NCBI GenBank assembly: GCA_963762525.1
Contig: CAVXKT010000011.1
Location: forward strand, 124,001 to 188,000
Source: DATFDN01 sp963762525
GTDB taxonomy: Bacteria; Pseudomonadota; Alphaproteobacteria; Acetobacterales; Acetobacteraceae
Length of the DNA stretch: 64,000 bases
Reading direction: 5' to 3'
Shown: one piece after another, positions 1-9,063 of the stretch
Layout: each line of letters starts with the position of its first letter
Numbering within the stretch: the first letter of the stretch is position 1
Made by a program: the position numbers and the translations under genes
The notes under the pieces: generated by a model
Told to the model about the DNA's origin: nothing
The model's database searches: none
Seen by the model: only the letters and a program-made list of their open reading frames with translations

Positions 1-2024
1 TCGAACCTCGATGAGTTCTACTCGGTTCGCGTCGCCGGCCTGATGGGCCAAGCGAAGGCGGGTTTGAGCACGCTCTCGCCCGACGGACGCACGCCGGCGC
101 AGCAACTGGCCGAGGTGAAGGTGCGCGCCGAGGGGCTGCTTGACGACCAACGCCGGGTGTGGGCCGAGCTGCGCGGACTGCTGCGCGATGCGGGGATCGA
201 GACCTGCGAGCCCGCGCAGCTTGGCGCCGAGGACCTGGCCTGGCTGGAGGCGTGGTTCATGGACCGCGTATTTCCGGTGCTGACGCCGCTCGCCATCGAC
301 CCGGCGCATCCGTTCCCGTTCATCCCCAATCGGGGCCTGGTGATGGCGCTGCGCATGGCGCGCGCGGCGGACGGAACCACGATGCGGGCGCTGATCCCGC
401 TGCCGTCGCAAGTGGAGCGGTTCGTGCGCCTGCCGTCGCGGCCGGACGCGCGGATACGCTTCGTGATGCTGGAGGCCGTGGTCGGTCGGTTCCTCTCGCG
501 GCTGTTCCGCGACTTCCGCATCCTCGGCCACGGCCTGTTCCGGCTGATCCGCGACACCGACGTCGAGTTCGAGGAGGAGGCGGAAGACCTCGTGCGCTCC
601 TACGAAACGGCGCTGAAGCGCCGGCGGCGGGGCGTCGTCATCCATCTCAGCCTGAGTGCCGACATGCCGCGCGAGTTGCGCGATCTGGTGGCCGCCGAGT
701 TGCACGCCGAACCCGAGGCGATCCACATCCAGGGCGGGATCCTGGGCGTCGCCGATTTGCGGCAATTGATCGTGGATGACCGGCCGGACCTGCAATTTCC
801 GCCCTACACGCCGCGCTTTCCCGAACGCATCCGCGATTTCGGCGGCGACTGCTTCGCCGCCATCCGCGCCAAGGACATCATCGTCCACCATCCGTTCGAG
901 AGCTTCGACGTGGTGGTGCAATTCCTTCGCCAGGCGGCGCGCGACCCGACGGTGATCGCGGTCAAGCAGACGCTCTACCGCACCAGCCACGACAGCCCGA
1001 TCGTGAAGGCGCTGATCGAGGCGGCCGAGGCCGGCAAGGCGGTGACGGCGGTGGTGGAACTGCGCGCCCGCTTCGACGAGGAGGCGAATATCCACTTGGC
1101 GCGGGCGCTGGAGGCGGCGGGCGTGCAGGTGGTGTTCGGCTTCGCCGGGCTGAAGACCCACGCCAAGCTGTCGTTGGTGGTGCGGCGCGAGGGCCTCAAC
1201 GTGCGCTCCTATGCGCATTTCGGCACCGGGAACTACCACCCGATCACCGCGCGCGAACTATGCCGATCTGAGCTTCTTCACCACCGATCCCGACCTCACG
1301 CGCGACGCCGCCCGGCTGTTCAACTACCTGACCGGCTACGCGCAGCCCGAGCGGCTGGACGCGCTGGCGTTCTCGCCGCTCAATTTGCGAACCGCGCTGG
1401 AGGAGCTGATCGGGGGCGAGATCGCGTTCGCCCGCGCCGGCCGGCCGGCGACCATCTGGCTCAAGCTGAACAGCCTGGTGGACGAGGCGCTGATCGATGC
1501 CCTCTATCGCGCTTCCGCCGCCGGGGTGAAGGTGATGGGCGTGGTGCGCGGCATCTGCTGCCTGCGTCCCGGCATTGCCGGACTTTCCGAGAACATCCGC
1601 ATCAAGTCGATCGTCGGCCGGTTCCTTGAGCACAGCCGCATCTGCGTGTTCGGCAACGGCCATCCGCTGCCCGGCCGGCACGCGCTGGTCTATATCAGCA
1701 GCGCCGATTGGATGGTCCGCAACATGGATTGGCGCGTCGAAACGCTGGTGCCGATCCACAACCCGACCGTGCATGCGCAGGTTCTCGATCAGATCATGGT
1801 GGTGAACCTGAAGGATTCGATGCAGTCATGGGAGCTGCGCGGCGACGGCGCCTGGCGTCGCGTACCGGCCGGGCAAGCGGGTCGTCTCGGCTCACGACTA
1901 CTTCATGACCAACCCCTCGCTGTCCGGCCGCGGCTCGGCGTTGCACGGTCCGGTGAGAGCACGCTGCGGCGCGCCGGCCCGACCGCCTCAATCAGGATTA
2001 GACCATGCCCTTTGCCGTGTCTGA
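1..2024 (+). CDS. ppk1: polyphosphate kinase 1 (5' end outside window)
   Basis: Cytoplasmic enzyme that reversibly builds polyphosphate from ATP. The reading frame is open from base 1, so the N-terminus lies upstream of the window. Family landmarks are the HHPFESFD segment near 892, the first active-site histidine in YAHFGTGNYH (codon at about 1216), and the second in FLEHSRI near 1630 followed by ISSADWM. Two frame breaks are visible. One lies just after GTGNYHPITAR (about 1255-1260), after which NYADLSFFTTD continues in another frame. The other is near 1870, after which the typical C-terminal GKRVVSAHDYFMTNP follows. In that last frame the stop is at 2022-2024, overlapping the start of ppx by 20 bases. 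The breaks look like base-call indels because no conserved segment is lost. Confidence 0.93.
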
Positions 2025-3514
2025 CGCCGCGCCGCGTTGTGCGGTCGTCGATCTCGGGTCCAATTCGGTCCGTCTCGTGGTCTATGAGGGGCGGTGTCGC
2101 AACCCGGTGACGATCTTTAACGAAAAGGCGGTGCTGCGACTCGGCAAGGGCTTGCAGGCGAGCGGTCGTTTGAATGAGGCGGCCGTGGGGCAGGCGGTCA
2201 CGGTGCTGCGCCGCTATCACGCGGTGGCGCGCGCGATGGGCGCCGAGGTGATCGAGGTTCTGGCGACGGCGGCGGTCCGCGACGCCGCCAACGGCGCCGC
2301 CTTCGTCGATTCACTGGCGGCGCAGCTTCCGGGCGTGCCGATCCGCATCCTCTCGGGAGCCGAGGAGGCGGAGTTTTCGGCCCTCGGCGTGCTGTGCGGC
2401 ATCCCCGAGGCGGACGGCGTTCTGGCCGATATCGGCGGCGGCTCGCTCGAGCTGGTACGGCTGGCGGAGGGTCGGCCGGGCGTGGAGTCGCGTACGTTGC
2501 CGCTCGGCGTAATCAGGCTGTCCGAGCGCGCCGGCGGCGACATCGTCCGCGGACGGACCATCGTCGAGGACGACCTCGCCTCGGTGCAATGGCTCGGCGA
2601 TGCGGCGGAAAAGGATCTCTATCTGGTCGGCGGCGCCTGGCGCGCCTTCGCCCGGCTGCACATGGCGCAAACCGCGTATCCGCTGCACATGGTCCATCAA
2701 TACACGATCGGCCGCGACGAGGCGCGCGAATTGGCGACGATGATCGCCACCGCCGGCCGGCGCGCGCTGGAACGGCTCCCGGTGCCCCGCAAGCGCGATC
2801 GACGATCTGCCCTGGGCCGCGGTGGTGATGCGCCGGGTGTTGCGCGCGAGCGGAGCGCGACGGGTGGTGTTCAGCGCCAGCGGCCTGCGCGAGGGCTGGT
2901 TCATGCGTCGCATGTCGCCGGCGATCCGCGCCGAAGACCCGCTGATCGCCGCCGGGCACGACTATGCGCACATGCTCGGTCGCGACCCGGCTCTGCCGCC
3001 GCTGCTGATCGACTGGACCGCGCCGCTATTTCCCGAGGAGGATGCTTCGGTGCGGCGCCTGCGCAGGGCGCTGTGCTGGATGTCCGATCTCGCCAGCCGC
3101 GACCACCCGGAGTTTCGTGCCGAGCAGGCATTCTGGCGCGTGCTCCGCAGCCCCGGCCTGGGTTTTGGCCACCACGCCCGCGGCTTCCTCGCGCTGGCGG
3201 TGGCGATTCGCTACGAAGTGGACGATGACGCCGGATTCCTCCGCGATGCGCGGCTGCTGCTCGATGTCGCGGGCGCGCGGCGGGCGGAGATCATGGGAAC
3301 CGCGCTCCGGCTCGCCTATACGCTGAGCGCCGGCACGCCGGATTTGCTGGCGGCCACGCGGCTATCGCTGGTCGGCCGGCGGCTGGTGCTGCATCTGACC
3401 GAAGGAATGGGCGTGTTCGCCGGGGATAGCGTGCTGCGCCGGCTCGATCGGCTGGCGCAAACGATGGGACTGGAGGCGGGCGTGGAGACGGGCGTGGCGG
3501 CCGCGTGCCGCTGA
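2005..3514 (+). CDS. ppx: exopolyphosphatase, Ppx/GppA family
   Basis: Hydrolyses terminal phosphates of polyphosphate (or pppGpp) and is the counterpart of the upstream kinase. The N-terminal actin-like fold is clear: DLGSNSVRLVV at residues 17-27, then the second phosphate-binding loop DIGGGSLELV at about 2440. The frame changes once near 2785-2797. Downstream the protein resumes as AIDDLPWAAVVM and continues with RASGARRVVFSASGLREGWF and a C-terminal HD-like helical part, ending at 3514. Total size (about 500 residues) suits the family. It starts inside the ppk1 3' end, so the two genes are probably translationally coupled and control one polyphosphate pool. Ppx versus GppA specificity cannot be decided from sequence. 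Confidence 0.9.
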
Positions 3515-4161
3515 TCTGGCGGGCGATCGCCGGTCGGCCGCGGCTGTGGACCGGGGTGATCTGCGGCGTGATCGCCTGGCTCGTGTTGCCGAACGAGCTT
3601 TCCGCGGCCATGCGCGCGTCCGACGCCTGGGACGTGGGCGTGATCGTCTATCTGGCGCTCGCCGCCTATCTGTTCGGCACCGAACGCCGCGCGCGCATGG
3701 CCGAGGATGCGGCGCTCCAGCAGGAAGGCGAGTGGACGATCTTTACCCTCACCATCGCCGCCACGGTGGTGAGCCTGGCGGCGGTGCTGGGCGAGTTCGC
3801 CAATCTGAAGGACGTGCACGGGGCGGGGCGGGTTTTCCATGTCGGGTTGGTGATGGCGACGCTGTTGCTGTCCTGGCTCATGGTCCACACCACCTTTGCC
3901 TTCCGCTACGCACACGAATTCTATACGCGCACGGACGGCCGGACCTTCGACGGCGGACTTGAATTTCCCCGGGAAACGGCGCCCGACTACCTCGACTTCG
4001 TGTATTTCGCGCTGGTGCTGGGGATGACCTTCCAGGTCTCCGACGTGCAGATCACCGCGCGCAAATTGCGCCGCCTGGCGACTCTGCACGGGTTGCTGAG
4101 CTTCCTCTTCAACACCGTGATCGTGGCGCTCACCGTCAATCTGGCGGCGGGGTTGGTGTAG
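3505..4161 (+). CDS. DUF1345 family membrane protein
   Basis: A 218-residue integral membrane protein with about five hydrophobic segments, starting with GTG and overlapping the ppx stop by 10 bases. The family signature is in the second half: YAHEFYTR, a GLEFPRE stretch, then PDYLDFVYFALVLGMTFQVSDV, which matches DUF1345 closely. The function of the family is unknown. Its overlap with ppx suggests co-transcription with polyphosphate genes, but this may be only compact packing. Its 3' end overlaps the convergent persulfide dioxygenase gene by 26 bases. There are no frame breaks. Confidence 0.85.
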   Translation: MPLIWRAIAGRPRLWTGVICGVIAWLVLPNELSAAMRASDAWDVGVIVYLALAAYLFGTERRARMAEDAALQQEGEWTIFTLTIAATVVSLAAVLGEFANLKDVHGAGRVFHVGLVMATLLLSWLMVHTTFAFRYAHEFYTRTDGRTFDGGLEFPRETAPDYLDFVYFALVLGMTFQVSDVQITARKLRRLATLHGLLSFLFNTVIVALTVNLAAGLV

Positions 4162-5176
4162 CGGTCTTCCACGCCGCCATCCCTCCCTCGAGGTGGCAAG
4201 CGCCGGTGAGCCCGGCATCCTGCGCCGCCTGCACCGCCATCGCCGAACGCTCGCCGAAGGCACAGAAGAACAGCAACCGCTTGCCGGTTTCGGTGGCCAG
4301 CTCGTGCAGCATTCCGCCGGGCTGGATGTTTTCCGGCAGATCGGCATACGGTGCGTGCAGCGCACCGGGGATCGTTCCGTGCTTGTCGCGCTCGGCGCGC
4401 TCGCGGAGGTCGATCAGCGCCACGTCGCGACGTCCGATCAGCGCCCGCGCCGCCGACGCCGTCACCGCCCAGCCGCGGCGCGCGATTTCGGCCTGCGCCA
4501 ATCCCTGACGCATGTTGGCCGGCACGGCGACATCCATCATCTTGGGATTCGACAGGTTGAGCCCGTTCATCAGCGCGGCGTACTCATCGGCCGACTTCAC
4601 CTGCAGGCGCGGATTGTACGCCTTCTCCTCGCCGATGGTGCTGACGGTGTCGCCCTTGTAGTCATGCGCCGGAAACACCAGCGTCTCGTCGGGCAGGCGC
4701 AACAGGCGGTTGAAGATCGATTTGTACTGCGCGCGCGGATCGCCGTTCTGGAAATCGGTTCGGCCGGTGCCGCGGATCAGCAGCGTATCGCCGGTGAACA
4801 CCCGGTCGGCCATGCGAAAACTGTACGAATCGTCGGTGTGTCCGGGCGTGTGCATCACTTCGAGCTCGAGCCCCTCGATGCGGAGCCGGTCGCCGTCGCC
4901 GACGCGCATCGAGACCACATCGACGCTGCTGAGTTCCCCCATCACGGTGATGCAGCGCGTGCGGTCGCGCAGGGCGCCGAGGCCGGTGATGTGATCGGCG
5001 TGCAGATGCGTATCGACCGCCTTCACCAGCTTGAGGTCGAGTTCGCGGATGAGTTGCAGGTACCGATCCACCCGCTCCAACACCGGGTCCATGATCAGCG
5101 CCTCGCCGCCGCGGCGGCTGGCGAGCAGGTAGGTGTAAGTGCCCGAAGTCGCATCGAATAACTGGCGGAAGATCAT
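4136..5176 (-). CDS. ETHE1-like persulfide dioxygenase fused to rhodanese domain
   Basis: A two-domain sulfur enzyme of 346 residues. The metallo-beta-lactamase half carries THLHADHITG (the HxHxDH metal motif), HTPGHTDDSYSF and FTGDTLLIRGTGRTDF, with the ETHE1-type FPAHDYKG region; this group oxidises glutathione persulfide to sulfite. The C-terminal rhodanese domain (about residue 245 onward) has VALIDLRE and an active-site Cys in the loop CAFGERS. The start was placed at ATG 5176 (MIFRQLFD), the natural N-terminus of the family; longer upstream readings are not conserved-looking. It is divergent from a 1-Cys peroxiredoxin across 136 bases, suggesting shared response to sulfide or oxidative stress. 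Intact. Confidence 0.9.
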   Translation of the reverse strand: MIFRQLFDATSGTYTYLLASRRGGEALIMDPVLERVDRYLQLIRELDLKLVKAVDTHLHADHITGLGALRDRTRCITVMGELSSVDVVSMRVGDGDRLRIEGLELEVMHTPGHTDDSYSFRMADRVFTGDTLLIRGTGRTDFQNGDPRAQYKSIFNRLLRLPDETLVFPAHDYKGDTVSTIGEEKAYNPRLQVKSADEYAALMNGLNLSNPKMMDVAVPANMRQGLAQAEIARRGWAVTASAARALIGRRDVALIDLRERAERDKHGTIPGALHAPYADLPENIQPGGMLHELATETGKRLLFFCAFGERSAMAVQAAQDAGLTGACHLEGGMAAWKTATPTPPPD

Positions 5177-5312
5177 CGCTGCCTCCGGACCGCCTTCGCG
5201 GGAGCATATGTTATCGCGAAGGCGCCGTTCTGGACCAGACTTTCCCGCGCCCCTTTTCCGCCGCATGATCCGGCGCCACATTCGGCCGATCACGAAATTG
5301 AAGGGGGATGCC

Positions 5313-5976
5313 ATGTCGCTCCGTCTCAACGCCGAGGCGCCGAACTTCACCGCCGATACCACCGAGGGGCGCATCAACTTCCACGAGTGGATCGGCGACG
5401 GGTGGGCGATCCTGTTCTCGCACCCGAAGGACTTCACCCCGGTCTGCACCACCGAGCTCGGCTACATGGCCCGGCTGAAGCCCGAATTCGACAAGCGCGG
5501 CTGCAAGATCATCGGCCTCAGCATCGATCCCATCGGCAGTCACGCCAAATGGGCGAAGGATATTGAGGAAACGCAGGGTTACGCCGTCAACTATCCGATG
5601 ATCGGCGATCCCGACCTGAAGATCGCCATGGCTTACGACATGTTGCCGGAAGGCGCCGGCACCACCTCCGAGGGGCGAACCGCCAACGACAACGCCACCG
5701 CGCGCGTGGTGTTCGTGATCGGACCCGACAAGCGCGTCAAGGCGACACTCACCTACCCGATGAGCAGCGGCCGCAACTTCGACGAGGTGCTGCGGCTGCT
5801 GGATGCGTGCCAGTTGGCGGCGCGCCATCGGGGTGGCGACGCCGGTGAACTGGAAGCCGGGCGAGGACATCATCATCCCGACCTCGGTTTCCGACGAGCA
5901 GGCGAAGCAGAAGTTCCCGGGCGGGTTCAAGACGCTCAAGCCCTATCTGCGCACCGCCGCCCAGCCGCAGGGCTGA
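5313..5976 (+). CDS. 1-Cys peroxiredoxin (Prx6 type)
   Basis: Thiol peroxidase that reduces hydrogen peroxide and organic peroxides in the cytoplasm. The peroxidatic Cys sits in FTPVCTTELG (around residue 46). LSIDPIGSHAKWAKDI and NYPMIGDPDLKIA are typical of the Prx6 group. The start ATG at 5313 has a strong purine run (aaggggg) ahead of it. There is one frame break near 5830, at a run of four G: after LAARHR the expected VATPVNWKPGEDIIIP continues in another frame to the stop at 5976. The restored protein is about 220 residues, normal for the family. An inverted-repeat terminator follows directly. Confidence 0.92.
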
Positions 5977-5978
5977 CG

Positions 5979-6014
5979 CCCTCACCCGGCGCCTTCATCG
6001 GCGCCGGGTGAGGG
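5979..6014 (+). terminator. strong hairpin terminator after peroxiredoxin
   Basis: A perfect 15-bp stem (ccctcacccggcgcc with its complement) closes the 6-base loop ttcatc, three bases after the peroxiredoxin stop. The 3' arm is followed by gtcttg, so the U-tract is poor. It could act with Rho or simply protect the 3' end. Confidence 0.7.
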
Positions 6015-6051
6015 GTCTTGCCCGCTCGCCGCGAGCGCCGCATACCGGGGC

Positions 6052-6477
6052 ATGGCGGCGCCGATTCTGCATCTGGTGAAGCTTGCCGTGGGCGTGCGCG
6101 ACCTCGCTCATCTTCGCGCCATTCAGGCCGAGCGGGCAGCGGTTGCGCCGTTGCGTCACCGCACCCGCAACCGCCCGCGCCGGGCCGCCGAGATCGTCGG
6201 CGGCGGCTCGATTTTCTGGGTCATCGGCGGGGCGCTGCGGGCGCGCCAGCGCATCGGCGGCATCGTCGAGGATCGCTGGGAAGACGGCAGCAAATGCGCC
6301 GGCCTGTTGCTCGATCCGCATCTGGTCGCGGTGCGCGGACGGCTGATGCGGCCGTTCCAGGGATGGCGCTATCTGGCGCCTTCCGAGGCGCCGGAGGATC
6401 TGGATGCGAGCGCCGCGATCGAGGCGGCGTTGCCCGAGGATTTGCGGCGCGAACTCATGGAATTGTGCCTGCTCTGA
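6052..6477 (+). CDS. DUF1489 family protein
   Basis: A 141-residue soluble protein of a family largely restricted to Alphaproteobacteria; function unknown. Recognisable segments are LHLVKLAVGV at the N-terminus, HRTRNRPRRA, GGSIFWVIGG, RARQRI, and near the C-terminus RPFQGWRYL followed by an acidic SEAPEDL stretch. Length and order match the family. It sits alone between the peroxiredoxin terminator and a small secreted protein, all on the plus strand. Intact, no frame break. Confidence 0.85.
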   Translation: MAAPILHLVKLAVGVRDLAHLRAIQAERAAVAPLRHRTRNRPRRAAEIVGGGSIFWVIGGALRARQRIGGIVEDRWEDGSKCAGLLLDPHLVAVRGRLMRPFQGWRYLAPSEAPEDLDASAAIEAALPEDLRRELMELCLL

Positions 6478-6605
6478 CTGATGGCTGTGACCCCTTTGCA
6501 ACGGCGTGATCTTTCCGTCTGCGGCTCTTGCGCGAATCCGCAACGGTCGGGCAAGAGCGGTCTGACGAGCGATTCGTCGCCCAACGCCTGACCGGAGCCT
6601 CCCCC

Positions 6606-6773
6606 ATGTCCATCCGCAAGTCCGTTCTCGCCGCTCTGGCGCTGCTGGCCGTCGCCGCCACGGCAACCGCGCCGGCGCGCGCGCAAACCGGCGCGAACAA
6701 GCCCGCGCATCATGCCCTGCACAAGCACATCCACAAGGCGCACCACGCCGCAGCCGTCAGGACGGCGAGCTAG
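6606..6773 (+). CDS. small exported histidine-rich peptide
   Basis: A 55-residue ORF that I do not recognise as a named family. The first 26 residues form a clear signal peptide: MSIRK, a hydrophobic AALALLAVAA core, then a probable cut after ARA. The mature part of about 29 residues contains many His and Lys (HHALHKHIHKAHHAA) and no Cys. Such peptides can bind Ni, Zn or Cu in the periplasm, but this is inference only. The ATG at 6606 is preceded by ggagcc at a reasonable distance. The downstream gene is convergent and ends at 6789. Confidence 0.6.
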   Translation: MSIRKSVLAALALLAVAATATAPARAQTGANKPAHHALHKHIHKAHHAAAVRTAS

Positions 6774-6788
6774 TCCGCGCTTTCAGCT

Positions 6789-7658
6789 TCACACGGTCGC
6801 ATAGCGCGCAATCGTCTCGCGCCAGACCAGCGCATCCTCCGGCCCGTTGATGCGCTTGTTGAGGCCGAAATTCGACATCACCGGAATGGTGACGCGGTGG
6901 ATGCCGGCGCGCGCCAATTCGGGGATGGTCGCGAGATCCTCTGGCGCGCTCACGGTGATTTCGATGGCGGCCGGATCGCGCCCGGCCTCGCGCGCCGTTT
7001 GGCGGACCAGATCGAGCAGTTCCGGCGTGGTGCCGCGGGCCGGGAAGAAGCCGTCGCCCAGCCGCCCGGCGCGGCGCGCGGCCGCCCTGGTGTGGCCGCC
7101 GACCACGATCGGGACCGAGCCGCGAATCGGCCGCGGGCGCATATGCGCCTTCTCGAAGCGGATGAATTCGCCGGCGAAGGTCGGCGCCTCGGCCGCCCAC
7201 AACTCGCGCATGGCGGCGATATACTCGTCGGTCATCCGCCCACGCGGCTCGAACGGCACGCCGAGCGCGTCGAACTCCTCCTTCAGCCAGCCCACGCCGA
7301 TGCCGAGGATCACCCGTCCGCCCGACAGGTGATCGAGCGTCGCCACCTGCTTCGCGCACAGCACCGGGTTGTGCTCCGGCAGAATGATGACGCCGGTCGC
7401 GAGCTTGATGCGTGCGGTGGCGGCGGCGACATAGGCCATCCAGATCAGCGGATCGGGCAGCGTGAATTCCGATTCCTTGCCCGGCATCTTGCCGCTCGGC
7501 GCATACGGGTACGCCGACTGATAGCCCTCGGGCACCACGATGTGCTCGACCGTCCAGGCGGACTCGAAGCCCGCCTCCTCGGCGGCCTGAAGCAGCGCCA
7601 CCGCCTCCTTCGGATCGGTATAGCGGCCGGTGTTGCAGTAGCGCAGGCCGAATTTCAT
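6789..7658 (-). CDS. luciferase-like (LLM class, F420-type) oxidoreductase
   Basis: A 289-residue TIM-barrel flavin/F420-dependent oxidoreductase. Family signs are MKFGLRYCNTG at the start, AAEEAGFESAWTVEH, ATGVIILPEHNPVLCAKQVATLD, then HLSGGRVILGIGVGW, and VPIVVGGHTRAAARRAGRLGDG. The substrate is unknown. It is the last gene of a minus-strand series (livG, livF, livH, livM, SDR, CMD-like, this gene), separated from the CMD-like gene by 12 bases, so it is likely one operon for uptake and breakdown of a carboxylic or aromatic compound. Intact. Confidence 0.87.
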   Translation of the reverse strand: MKFGLRYCNTGRYTDPKEAVALLQAAEEAGFESAWTVEHIVVPEGYQSAYPYAPSGKMPGKESEFTLPDPLIWMAYVAAATARIKLATGVIILPEHNPVLCAKQVATLDHLSGGRVILGIGVGWLKEEFDALGVPFEPRGRMTDEYIAAMRELWAAEAPTFAGEFIRFEKAHMRPRPIRGSVPIVVGGHTRAAARRAGRLGDGFFPARGTTPELLDLVRQTAREAGRDPAAIEITVSAPEDLATIPELARAGIHRVTIPVMSNFGLNKRINGPEDALVWRETIARYATV

Positions 7659-7670
7659 CGCGATCTCCCG

Positions 7671-8234
7671 TCAGCGCAGTTTCTTGAGCGGCGGCGCCTC
7701 ACCGGACGGGAGCCGAACCTGTGCGGTGTTCAGCACCAGAGACACCAGCGTGTAGTAGCCGCAGGCGCCGACCAGATCGATCACCCCGCGCTCTCCGAAG
7801 CGGGAGAGGATCCGGGCGTGAACGGCTTCGCTCACCTCGCCCGTCTCCAGCAATTCGGTGGCGAAGTCGTAAACGTCGGCTTCGTCCTCGGCCATGCCCT
7901 CGGGCCGACGCCCGGCGGCGACCGCATCGGCGATCGCGGGGCGAAGTCCCGCCTTCAGCGCCAACCGGCGATGCGCGTAGAACTCGTATTGCGCGGTCCA
8001 TTTGCGGCCGGTGACGAGGATCGCCAGCTCGTTCAGACCCTCGGGGATGGAGCTGCGGAAGCGGACGACCTCGCCCACCTTCTGCACCGCATCGGCAAGC
8101 TCGGGGCTGCGCAGCAGGGCGTTGAAGGGGCCGCGCAGACCCGCCCCGCGCGGCCCGCTCTGGATGGCGTCGGCGACGCGCCGCTGTTCGGTGGTCATGG
8201 TCTCGGGCGTCAACTCGGGGAAGCGTTCGGCCAT
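7671..8234 (-). CDS. carboxymuconolactone decarboxylase family protein
   Basis: A 187-residue, all-helical protein of the CMD/AhpD-like superfamily. Visible signs are GPFNALLRSPELADAVQKVGE, the central ELAILVTGRKWTAQYEFYAHRRLALKAGL and a C-terminal YYTLVSLVLNT. There is no CxxC pair, so it is not the AhpD peroxidase type; it more resembles the members found in aromatic catabolic clusters, where the exact reaction is often not known. It lies 12 bases upstream of the luciferase-like gene and 15 bases downstream of an SDR. Intact. Confidence 0.85.
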   Translation of the reverse strand: MAERFPELTPETMTTEQRRVADAIQSGPRGAGLRGPFNALLRSPELADAVQKVGEVVRFRSSIPEGLNELAILVTGRKWTAQYEFYAHRRLALKAGLRPAIADAVAAGRRPEGMAEDEADVYDFATELLETGEVSEAVHARILSRFGERGVIDLVGACGYYTLVSLVLNTAQVRLPSGEAPPLKKLR

Positions 8235-8249
8235 CTCGGTCTCCTTGTG

Positions 8250-9056
8250 TCAGGGCGAGGCGAGGATCAGCCCGCCATCGACCACGATCTCGGTCCCGGT
8301 GATGTATCCCGCCTCGTCGGAGGCGAGAAACAGCACGGCGTTGGCGACGTCCCAAGCGGTGCCCATGCGTCCCATCGGGCAGCGCGCATTGCGGCTGGCG
8401 ATCAGCGCCGCCGCGTCGCCGCCGGCCACCGTCTTGGCCAGCCGCTGCTCGACCAGCGGCGTGTGCATCAGCCCCGGCACGACGGTGTTGACCCGGATAC
8501 CCTGCTTGACGAACGCGCCGGCGGTCGAGCGGCTGAATTGGATCACCGCCGCCTTGGAAGCGCTGTATCCGACATGGGTGCGTCCGCCATGGCCGTCGTT
8601 GCGCAGACCGGCGACCGAGCTGACGTTTACGATGGCGCCCCTGCCTTGCCGCGCCATCACCGGCAGCGCGTGCTTGCAGCCCAGGAACACCGTCTTCAGG
8701 TTGAAGTCGATCTGCCGGTCCCAGATCTCCTCGGTCATCGTCACCGCGTCGCCCGGCGCGGAGCCGCCGACATTGTTGACCAACACATCAACGCGCCCGA
8801 AGCGATCGACGCAGCCGGCGATCATCGCCGCCACGGCGGCGCCGTCCAGCATGTCGCAGGCGTGGACGACGGCCTCGCCGCGCTCGGCGGCAATCAAATT
8901 GCGCGTCTCCTCGGCGGCCGCGGATTCGATGTCCACCAGCCAGAGCTTCGCACCCCGGCGCGCCAGCAGCACCGCGGCTGCCTTGCCGTTGCCCCAACCG
9001 GGGCCGACCGAGCCGGCGCCGGTGACGATCGCAACTTTGCCGGTCATATCGAGCAT
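8250..9056 (-). CDS. SDR family NAD(P)-dependent oxidoreductase
   Basis: A classical short-chain dehydrogenase/reductase of 268 residues. The Rossmann motif TGAGSVGPGWGNGKA is an unusual, expanded version of TGxxxGxG. NNVGG, the catalytic Ser in IVNVSSVAG and the YxxxK motif (YSASKAA) are present, as is the C-terminal GGL ending. It probably oxidises or reduces an alcohol/ketone intermediate in the pathway encoded by its neighbours. It is followed at 15 bases by the CMD-like gene and preceded at 7 bases by livM, consistent with one transcript. Intact. Confidence 0.88.
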   Translation of the reverse strand: MLDMTGKVAIVTGAGSVGPGWGNGKAAAVLLARRGAKLWLVDIESAAAEETRNLIAAERGEAVVHACDMLDGAAVAAMIAGCVDRFGRVDVLVNNVGGSAPGDAVTMTEEIWDRQIDFNLKTVFLGCKHALPVMARQGRGAIVNVSSVAGLRNDGHGGRTHVGYSASKAAVIQFSRSTAGAFVKQGIRVNTVVPGLMHTPLVEQRLAKTVAGGDAAALIASRNARCPMGRMGTAWDVANAVLFLASDEAGYITGTEIVVDGGLILASP

Positions 9057-9063
9057 GGCACCC

